5,754 bases of DNA from Sodalis-like endosymbiont of Proechinophthirus fluctus (lineage in GTDB: Bacteria > Pseudomonadota > Gammaproteobacteria > Enterobacterales > Enterobacteriaceae), in contig NZ_LECR01000075.1 of assembly GCF_001602625.1 (NCBI RefSeq), positions 8,071-13,824 on the forward strand, in the 5' to 3' direction. Made by a program: the position numbers and the translations under genes. Positions 1 to 4,759 of this stretch are shown piece by piece. Position 1 is the stretch's first letter. Each line of letters begins with the position of its first letter. The notes under the pieces are model-generated. The model ran no database searches, was not told where the DNA came from, and saw nothing but the letters and a program-made list of their open reading frames with translations.

Positions 1-2
1 CC

Positions 3-371
3 CGCACCCGCGAATTCTCCCTCGGGGGGGCTACCTCCGGTATCAACGGTGCGTTATGGAATATGAACCGCGACGACCTCCAAAGTTTACAGGGCAGTTT
101 TGAGCGCTGGATAGTGCATACTAACACCCCGCAGGCGTTTCATATTCAGGGGGTATCTTTTCTGATTAAATGCGTCAATGGTAGCACACCCTTGCCTGAA
201 GATCAGGGTTGGAAAGATACGGTATGGGTTGATAACGAGGTGGAATTGGTGGTTTGGTTCCCGCAGGTAGCGCCGGAGCACTTTCCTTATCTCTATTACA
301 GCCAGACGCTGGAAATGGCCGATCGCGGCGCCATGGGGCAATTTGTAGTACGGCCTGCAGCCATGGCCTAA
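3..371 (+). CDS. ftsP: FtsP (SufI), C-terminal part; 5' end outside window
   Basis: The frame is open from the left edge to TAA at 369-371 and gives about 122 residues. They align along their whole length with the C-terminus of E. coli FtsP/SufI: INGALWNMNR near the start, then SFERW, NTPQAFHIQGVSF, GWKDTVWVD and SQTLEMADRGAMGQFVV. FtsP is a periplasmic, Tat-exported protein of the multicopper oxidase fold that lacks the copper ligands. It is known to stabilise the divisome, especially under stress. This last cupredoxin domain has no stop or frameshift, unlike almost every other coding region here, so the gene is probably still functional. The true start lies left of the window; the ATG at 63 is internal. 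No convincing terminator follows. The next recognisable sequence is the dkgA remnant on the same strand. Confidence 0.93.
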   Translation, partial: RTREFSLGGATSGINGALWNMNRDDLQSLQGSFERWIVHTNTPQAFHIQGVSFLIKCVNGSTPLPEDQGWKDTVWVDNEVELVVWFPQVAPEHFPYLYYSQTLEMADRGAMGQFVVRPAAMA

Positions 372-439
372 CGGCGGCGCAGAGAGTGCTCCGGTGGCTT
401 TGAAGTGCTGTCGCGATCGTGTAGCCGTGCGCAGTCGTC

Positions 440-683
440 ATCATGTGCGTCGACAAGGCGGCCACTGCATAAAAACGAAGGGGTCGGGGTGGTAAGCATT
501 ATTATCCGCTGGCATATCGATAATGGGTTGGTGGTGATCCCGAAATTGGTTACACTGGCGCGGATACGCACTAACTTCGACGTATTCAACTTCAGCTTAT
601 CACAAGAAGATCTGTCTGCTATTGCCACGTTGGACAGCGGCAAACGGCTGAATTCACATCCGGATACCATGGCTATGGTCTAA
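440..683 (+). pseudogene. dkgA: dkgA remnant: aldo-keto reductase, large internal deletion
   Basis: The C-terminal part (about 505-683) reads IIIRWHIDNGLVVIPK, NFDVFNFSLSQEDL and IATLDSGKRL. It matches the end of E. coli DkgA (2,5-diketo-D-gluconate/methylglyoxal reductase, cytosolic, NADPH-dependent, about 275 residues). Just upstream (449-500) is a degenerate copy of the N-terminal aldo-keto reductase signature: VDKAATA in one frame, then KNEGVG in the next. This corresponds to the IDTAAAYKNEEGVG region that carries the catalytic Asp and Tyr. The two pieces, normally separated by about 160 residues, are nearly adjacent. Most of the barrel is therefore deleted, and the frame breaks at the expected catalytic Tyr codon (around 469-471). 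An open frame from 405 to 683 exists, but its first 25 or so residues look like chance reading. The annotation of the N-terminal piece is less certain than that of the C-terminal piece. Confidence 0.84.
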
Positions 684-689
684 GACCGG

Positions 690-996
690 AGAGAGATCCA
701 GCGACGCGAGGATAGCGGTCCTCTCTGACCCAGGTCGCTTGGACAACGCTTAGGTCGGTTGCCCAGACCGCGGTGTAGCAGCAGAGAGGTGATATAAATC
801 CAAAACTGGTGATAAAGGGTCAGATCCAGGCCAAGCTTTTGCTGCATGTCTTCAAACGCGGCAGGATCCGTCAGTCCGCCGACACCACCGCGACCACCGG
901 ATGGTTCGGAAGGACTGGGCAGATCATGAAAGAGTAGCCACCAGCAAGGTGAACAGGCTGATGAGCAATTGCCTAACGCGCCTGATGAATTTTCAG
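690..996 (-). pseudogene. Peptide/nickel-type ABC transporter permease, N-terminal remnant
   Basis: Read on the minus strand, three frames together restore the N-terminus of a DppB/OppB/GsiC-type inner-membrane permease. A first membrane segment (FIRRVRQLLISLFTLLVATLS) is followed by a frameshift and HPVVAVVSAD. A second frameshift leads to TDPAAFEDMQQKLGLD, LYHQFWIYITSLLL and GLGN. The LGLD-PLY-Q block and the preceding P-x-x-P-V-V-A-V segment are typical of this family. Beyond residue 75 or so similarity fades (ALSKRPGSERTAILASLDLS, likely the RPV...LPATLELS region) and the rest of the gene is missing. The expected start near 996 reads CTG plus an extra A instead of ATG-AAA, so the start codon also appears lost. 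It follows the binding-protein remnant in operon order and ends within a few bases of the convergent dkgA. The substrate cannot be told. Confidence 0.78.
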
Positions 997-1039
997 TGGG
1001 GTGAATCCCTTTATAGTCAGCTACCTATCTTAGTGTGCA

Positions 1040-1597
1040 CTATTTCGCGTTAGCCTTGATCACGTTCTTCAGCCGATTGAGCGACCAGAGATTAGTATTA
1101 TAGCCCTGCACTCTCCCCTTAAGAACAGTCAGCTCGGAGTATTCAAACATCGGCAACACAGCAGGTTTTGCAGCGATGAGTTTTTCTTACAGAGTCTTTA
1201 TCAACGCCGCAAGTTTGGTGTGATCCCGTTCACTGCTCGCCCGATCGCGCAAGGCATTTAATCGGAAATATCCCAATCGGAGCGCTAAACGAAATTACCG
1301 GCGTTCTTGGCTTCCAGGCGATTGTTAGGGTTGGTGATAAAATCGTTTATGGCGCCCAGGGCGTTGGGCATGATCGCGGTCGCCTGCGGCAGTAGCAGAT
1401 CGAAACCCCGTGAGCGGTGCGCTGAAATGATATCTTAGCCGTTGCCCTGTTGATAGCGATCGTGATACCGATTTTGGCAAGATTAGCCTGTAGCGCCGTC
1501 ACGATACAAACCGCAGCGGCTGAGCGATGGTTTTTAATGTCAGCAAGAACATGTTGGGATAACCTGCTTCCGCCAGCAGTTTTTTAGCTTTTCCAGC
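1040..1597 (-). pseudogene. ABC transporter substrate-binding protein (SBP_bac_5 type), C-terminal remnant
   Basis: Minus-strand frames give pieces in the order expected for the C-terminal third of a periplasmic peptide/nickel-type binding protein. First comes KKLLAEAGYPNMFLLTL, the family's LLAEAGYP-G-F block. LQANLAKIGITIAI, FDLLLPQATAIMPNALGA and ITNPNN follow. The last stretch, to TAG at 1040-1042, is almost clean: DRASSERDHTKLAALIKTL, a stop, then EKLIAAKPAVLPMFEYSEL, VQGYNTNLWSLNRLKNVIK. At least three frame changes and several stops occur. One stop is TAA where the alignment suggests Gln (CAA). The N-terminal two thirds, including any signal peptide, are absent: the 5' side joins nanT sequence directly. 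The permease remnant follows, so the pair was once a transport operon. The family assignment rests on motif recognition, and the ligand is unknown. Confidence 0.83.
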
Positions 1598-1998
1598 CCA
1601 GTCTTTCGCCTCCGGGATTTTTTTTCTAAGTCAGAGGACAAAAGATAGGTAAAATGCCGATGAAGAAAATCGCACACTAACCTTATACCGACACCATCAG
1701 GCTGTAAACTTATACTACTGCCACTGCACCAATGAAAAACCAGAGATCAAAAACCCGCTCGCCTTATTTACGCAGATTCCTGGGCCAGCTCTCAGTGACA
1801 TAGGTCGCACTGGCGGCGTATTCTTCCGTCATTCCCATACCGATTACCAGGAGGGAGATAAACATGGCGGTAAAACCGGGTGCCAGACAACAAGCCAATG
1901 TACCGCAAGAAAACAGCAGAATGCTGGACACTATCGCCGTCTGTAGCAGTCACCCATGGCGCCCGATAGAGATTGCGGTGCCAAGGGATAGGTTGCAT
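1598..1998 (-). pseudogene. nanT: nanT remnant: sialic acid permease, internally deleted and 3'-truncated
   Basis: NanT is an inner-membrane major-facilitator sialic acid:proton symporter of about 496 residues. The minus strand starts at ATG 1996-1998 with MQPIPWHRNLYRAPW, matching the NanT N-terminus (NIPWYRHLNRAQW). It then jumps to [39 protein letters not shown] and ESWPRNLR, the region about 75 residues further on, so the first membrane segments are deleted. TAA at 1764-1766 follows. Similarity resumes through stops (FFIGAVAVV, VYSLMVSV), then frame changes lead to AIFFIGILPIF and KKIPEAKDW, all in NanT order. Sequence beyond about residue 220 is gone and is replaced by the ABC binding-protein remnant. 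The gene lies about 120 bases downstream of nanA, as in the E. coli nanATEK operon. nanE and nanK are not present in the window. Confidence 0.92.
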
Positions 1999-2073
1999 AA
2001 CATGATTTATGTGATACTCCCACGATGGGCTCTGCCCATGGCTATTATATAGAGATCAAAGATCGGTTCCATA

Positions 2074-2101
2074 TGCCCGGCAGGCGCGATGCCTGCGGGC
2101 A
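2074..2101. repeat. Intercistronic hairpin between nanA and nanT remnants
   Basis: TGCCCGGCAGGC at 2074-2085 and GCCTGCGGGCA at 2091-2101 are inverted repeats with one bulged G and a five-base loop (GCGAT). No T-run follows on either strand, so it is not a classic terminator. Its position between two genes of an operon and its GC-rich imperfect stem resemble REP/BIME elements, or a processing or stabilising hairpin. The exact family cannot be assigned from one copy. Confidence 0.6.
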
Positions 2102-2120
2102 CAGGGGCTGTATAGGGCTG

Positions 2121-3053
2121 TTATTTTTTTTCGCGCAGTAAGTAGCTTTGCTGCCAAGGCCTCGAATTCAGGAAGATATATTTTCCGCCACCGGCATGAA
2201 GTGGCTTTCGACACAGTGGCATGGCCAGTACACCAACATACAGTGTAAAACTGTTTTCAAATCGCATAAAATACCGAATTTAATCAGCAGATTAATGACA
2301 TCATTACATTGCGCCTGCAACTGTTGCGCGGTGGCGATATCTCCCTCTTTTAACGGCGGGTAATATCAAATAGGGCCAGCGCATAATGTTATATGTGCTT
2401 ACAATACGGCCATCCGCGCCGGCCAATCCGGCCAATCCGGCCGGAGGTGAAGATCCTATCGTATCCGTTATAGATAATCAAACCCGGGTACGCCCCCTGG
2501 ATCTGCTGCGTCTGAAACAGATCGCCAGAGGTTTTTTAAGAACGACAGTCCCCAGCCTGGCAGTGCCACCAGGATGGCAATTTGATCAAGCGTGAGCGTC
2601 ACTCTTATCAGAGAGGGAATATTATAGACCACTATTGTCAGCTCGCTGGCAGCGTCAGTTATAGCGCGGTAAATGGTCGCAATGTTCTTCAAACCAACGG
2701 GGTAATAAAACGGGGTAATGGCGGAGACAGCATCGTAACCCACAACGACCGCCCTCTTGCGCCAGTTGCTGGCTTTCATGGATGCTGACCAGCGCCGATG
2801 TGGGCAATTAACGTAATTTTCCTGTTCTTATTCAGCCAAGACCTCAAGCACGTGTTCACACTCGGCAATATGCTGCACAAATGCTACACCCATGGAGCTA
2901 CACCCACATACAGTCAGTTGATACTTGGTTGATGTTGAAGTGAACCAGACGGCGCAGATTTATCATATCTAGTTTTTCGTTGGCATCTAACGGTGTTAGC
3001 AGAGCGGCTATTACCCATATTAACAGAGCACTCACACTCTTCTCTTGTGACAT
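2121..3053 (-). pseudogene. nanA: nanA pseudogene: N-acetylneuraminate lyase
   Basis: Nearly the whole gene (about 297 residues in E. coli) is present in broken frames. The enzyme is a cytosolic (beta/alpha)8 class I aldolase that cleaves sialic acid to N-acetylmannosamine and pyruvate. Pieces in order: MSQEKS... IAALLTPLDANEKL and LRRLVHFNINQ, then a stop at 2898-2900. MGVAFVQ and ECEHVLEVLAE follow, then [31 protein letters not shown] and FLK. A frame change gives KTSGDLFQ and [11 protein letters not shown], then [29 protein letters not shown] and [17 protein letters not shown]. The Tyr of YNIP is kept. The Schiff-base Lys (LK-TSGD) sits exactly at a frameshift in a six-A run (2532-2537). 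The natural stop at 2121-2123 is one base out of frame after an eight-A run. ATG 3051-3053 is the likely start. The gene is certainly non-functional. Confidence 0.96.
2421..2438. repeat. 9-bp tandem duplication inside nanA
   Basis: GGCCAATCC is present twice in perfect tandem. It falls in the part of nanA that encodes the SG-LLAGADG segment. On the coding strand it adds three codons, and one further extra base shifts the frame. This is the same slippage-like signature as the repeat in nanR. Confidence 0.8.
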
Positions 3054-3069
3054 TAGGCTTTCTAGCCTA
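3054..3069. repeat. Perfect 6-bp hairpin between operator and nanA start
   Basis: On the minus strand TAGGCT-AGAA-AGCCTA fills exactly the 16 bases between the NanR operator (ending at 3070) and the nanA ATG (3051-3053). The stem is six perfect pairs with a four-base loop. The only purine-rich candidate ribosome-binding stretch (AGAAAG) lies in the loop and one stem arm. It may be a decay product or a translational hairpin. No E. coli counterpart is known to me. Confidence 0.5.
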
Positions 3070-3092
3070 CATACCTTTGTACTCATTATACC
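3070..3092 (-). promoter_or_regulatory. Decayed NanR operator: three hexamer repeats upstream of nanA
   Basis: On the minus strand GGTATA (3092-3087), AGTACA (3083-3078) and GGTATG (3075-3070) are separated by three and two bases. E. coli NanR binds tandem GGTATA repeats in front of nanA with the same three- and two-base spacing. Here the first copy is perfect, the third has one mismatch and the middle one has two. The site lies just upstream of nanA, and the nanR remnant lies upstream on the same strand. What is seen is the repeat and its register. The binding role follows from the E. coli system, and the weak middle copy suggests decay. Confidence 0.8.
3085..3090 (-). promoter_or_regulatory. 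Consensus -10 box of the former nanA promoter
   Basis: A perfect TATAAT on the minus strand overlaps the first NanR repeat, so a bound repressor would block RNA polymerase. No good -35 hexamer sits 16-18 bases upstream, which fits an activator-dependent promoter. Transcription would start near 3078, leaving only about 25 bases before the nanA ATG. That is shorter than expected, and a small deletion in the leader is possible. Confidence 0.55.
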
Positions 3093-3130
3093 AGTTAGAT
3101 CGTTCGACTGCGAGACGAGAAAATATTAAA

Positions 3131-3146
3131 TTGGATCTAATGCACT
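3131..3146. promoter_or_regulatory. Possible degenerate CRP site upstream of nanA promoter
   Basis: On the minus strand AGTGCATTAGATCCAA matches 10 of 16 bases of the CRP palindrome core. Its centre is about 60 bases upstream of the inferred start near 3078, a usual place for class I activation. The E. coli nan operon is CRP-activated. Both half-sites are weak (GTG kept on one side, TC on the other), so this is only suggestive. Confidence 0.25.
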
Positions 3147-3201
3147 AAACGATCGGCTGACGATCCTCTGTACTGAGAAGAAACAGAATTATCAGGAACA
3201 G

Positions 3202-3903
3202 GATTTTATGCTGTTTATCGAAAGCGTACTAGGCGGTAAAAACGATGTTGAGATAAGTATGTAAAGCGTGGTCGGCCGTATCTGGATCGTGCATCTTGCT
3301 GGCGGATCGCGGCCATAATTGCAATATACTGCTGATAACTTAAATTATTATACTAATGTAATTAATTTTCCGGCACCGTTGGGCGAGTGGCGATAAGCCA
3401 ATCGAGCAAGGTAACATGGATCACCAGGAAGAGGGGATTGCCCGGTATTTCTACCAGCATGAGATGAAACTCAACATCGGAACGTATAAAAGATCGTTGT
3501 CATCCAGCGACTGACTATTGAGTTCCAGCGCTTTGTTCAAGTGTTCAATCTGCGTTGTTGCATGCTTAGAAGCATGACGCACAAGGCTGGACTCGAAAAA
3601 CAGGCGCAATTGCTCGAAATGGGCGACAACGCCGGGACGGGAGAGAAAAGCCTTCGCCATGCCGGATAATTCGCTAATGCGCTAATGATGATGATGCCGG
3701 CTGATGGGCGCGAAACACGGGCGCGCTCCCCGTTGCTGATTTGCACCAAACTCTTAGGCTTCAGTGTCGCCAATGCTTCCTATACCGAGGGGCGAATAAC
3801 ATTGACAAAAGCCATCAGCTGACGCTCTGAAAGCAAGTAGTTCGCCCTCGGCAAAGTCCCGTCGACGGATCATCTGCTTCGGCATTGCCGAGCGCGAATG
3901 ATT
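3202..3903 (-). pseudogene. nanR: nanR pseudogene: GntR-family sialic acid repressor
   Basis: NanR (about 263 residues in E. coli) represses the nan operon and is released by sialic acid. Minus-strand pieces follow the protein in order. QMIRRRDFAEGE begins the winged helix. SERQLMAFVNVIRPSV follows, then TAG in place of the Arg of the RPSVREAL motif, then [20 protein letters not shown] and RVSRPSA. A frameshift leads to [30 protein letters not shown] and [12 protein letters not shown] second change gives [17 protein letters not shown] and [12 protein letters not shown], then NNLSYQQYIAIMAAIRQQ. A third gives DPDTADHALHTYLNIVFTA, TAG at 3229-3231 (Trp in E. coli) and YAFDKQHK. The first 40 or so residues are mostly missing; NHSRSAMPK may be their trace. 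Both the DNA-binding and the effector domain are broken. The 5' end lies about 50 bases from the tRNA-Phe 3' end, and no promoter was recognised there. Confidence 0.96.
3672..3696. repeat. 8-bp tandem duplication plus ATG trinucleotide run inside nanR
   Basis: CGCTAATG occurs twice in perfect tandem at 3672-3687. It is followed without a break by an ATG repeat (four units, 3685-3696; CAT on the coding strand). Removing one 8-bp copy restores the nanR reading frame across this point (RVSRPSAG...ISELSGMAK). The duplication is therefore the direct cause of that frameshift. Replication slippage is the likely mechanism. Confidence 0.85.
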
Positions 3904-3950
3904 TTCTAGATGGCAATGCATCTTTTGGAAAGGAAGGACGGGGAAAAGAA

Positions 3951-4026
3951 TGGTGCCCGGACTCGGAATCGAACCAAGGACACGGGGATTTTCAATCCCC
4001 TGCTCTACCGACTGAGCTATCCGGGC
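3951..4026 (-). tRNA. pheU: tRNA-Phe (anticodon GAA)
   Basis: The minus strand gives a complete 76-base tRNA with the CCA end encoded (3951-3953). The acceptor GCCCGGA pairs with TCCGGGC, the D-arm is AGCTCAGTCGGTAGAGC, and the anticodon stem GGGGA/TCCCC holds the loop with GAA at 3993-3991. The T-arm carries GGTTCGATTCC. As far as I can recall it is identical to E. coli tRNA-Phe. The symbol follows synteny: in E. coli pheU lies downstream of yjdC and dsbD on the same strand, as here. It is intact and preceded by its own promoter, as expected for an essential gene in a decaying neighbourhood. Confidence 0.99.
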
Positions 4027-4036
4027 AACGGGCCGC

Positions 4037-4065
4037 ATTAAACCGTATTGGCTCGATTTCGTCAA
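4037..4065 (-). promoter_or_regulatory. Sigma-70 promoter of tRNA-Phe
   Basis: On the minus strand TTGACG (4065-4060) and TTTAAT (4042-4037) are separated by exactly 17 bases; each matches five of six consensus bases. A GC-rich discriminator (GCGGCCCG) follows, as in stringently controlled stable-RNA promoters. The inferred start near 4030 leaves a leader of about four bases before the tRNA. The DNA upstream (about 4075-4135) is AT-rich and could act as an UP element or Fis-bound region. Confidence 0.85.
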
Positions 4066-4137
4066 CGGGTTTATCCGAGAATTACGTGAAACATCTGTTA
4101 CTTGCTGATTTTTAATACAAAAATAGGAAAATTCAAC

Positions 4138-4716
4138 TTAAAGCGCCGTTTTTCCAGCACAGTGCAAACGTAAAATATATTCTGCCAGAGACGGTGCGCG
4201 CGCCACTGCCCCCATTCTGGGGTTATGCTTGACCAAAATTTTACTCAAGCAGCTCTCCAAACACCAGGTCCATCTGTTGGGAGACCATGGTCGGATTGTC
4301 ACAGCCTCAAGTTCATCCAGTAGCGCCCGGGTGTAGCGGTAGGATGCCTGATTTTGCTGGTCCGCCAGTTGATGGATGGGATGCGAGGTTTGAGGATAAA
4401 AGTTGTAAGCGGCGATAAACAGGCAGCCAGGATAACGCTGCTATTCAATATGTTCCGCTAAAATCTGGTAGTGTGCCAGCAGTTTTGCTGTGCATCCATT
4501 GCATCATCTTGGCGTACGCGGTTGTGCTATCCGTCCAATTAGCCGGCATGGTAGTGCAAGCAGTCATAATGTAACGCCTCGCGATCTGGCCAGTAGACGC
4601 TCAGCTGCGCTAGCTGCAGCGCAAGCTCATTGGCCAGCATCAGCAGTGATACCCGCGAGAAACCCCGTTGTTCAAGCAGGCTCAACGCCCGATCCCATAT
4701 TATGTTCTCGTTGCAC
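4138..4716 (-). pseudogene. yjdC: yjdC pseudogene: TetR-type transcriptional regulator
   Basis: The length from GTG 4714-4716 to TAA 4138-4140 is close to that of E. coli YjdC (191 residues), but several frames are needed. VQREH opens the gene (MQRED in E. coli). ALSLLEQRGFSRVSLLMLAN and LSVYWPDREALHYDCLHY make up the N-terminal helix-turn-helix. QQKLLAHYQILAEHIE, a stop, QRYPGCLFIAAYNFYP and HPIHQLADQQNQASY form the ligand domain. ESCLSKILVKHNPR and SLAEYILRL end it. The TAG within IE-QRYPGCL and at least three frame changes inactivate it. The E. coli protein is a poorly characterised regulator. It lies 43 bases downstream of dsbD on the same strand and probably shared its transcript. tRNA-Phe follows after about 110 bases with its own promoter. 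Confidence 0.93.
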
Positions 4717-4719
4717 ATT

Positions 4720-4726
4720 TCCTTCT
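4720..4726 (-). promoter_or_regulatory. Shine-Dalgarno sequence of yjdC
   Basis: AGAAGGA on the minus strand lies three bases before the GTG codon at 4716-4714 that begins VQREH. This supports GTG as the ancestral start. An overlapping ATG at 4718-4716 is out of frame and too close. Confidence 0.55.
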
Positions 4727-4759
4727 AGTTAACCAACGGTTGCATTGCTGGAGTATCTC

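Noticed and set aside
87..465. Minus-strand frames at 87-341 and 175-465
   Set aside because: They are antisense to the clean ftsP frame and have no recognisable motifs.
405..683. A 92-residue plus-strand frame as an intact small gene
   Set aside because: Only its second half is dkgA sequence. The start has no ribosome-binding site and the N-terminal residues match nothing expected.
2148..2363. Plus-strand 71-residue frame
   Set aside because: It is antisense to the C-terminal nanA blocks ([12 protein letters not shown] and neighbours) and has no support as a gene.
2468..2779. A 103-residue minus-strand frame as a separate protein
   Set aside because: It is only the middle part of nanA between two frame breaks. 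Its first and last 15 or so residues are out-of-frame readings of conserved lyase sequence.
3905..3950. Rho-independent terminator after tRNA-Phe
   Set aside because: Only a weak AGATG/CATCT five-base stem with no following T-run is visible, so it is not supportable.
3754..4115. Open frames on both strands (3754-4065 minus, 3885-4115 plus) across the tRNA
   Set aside because: Both read through the tRNA-Phe gene. The minus one contains one true nanR fragment (QMIRRRDFAEGE), the rest being chance frame.
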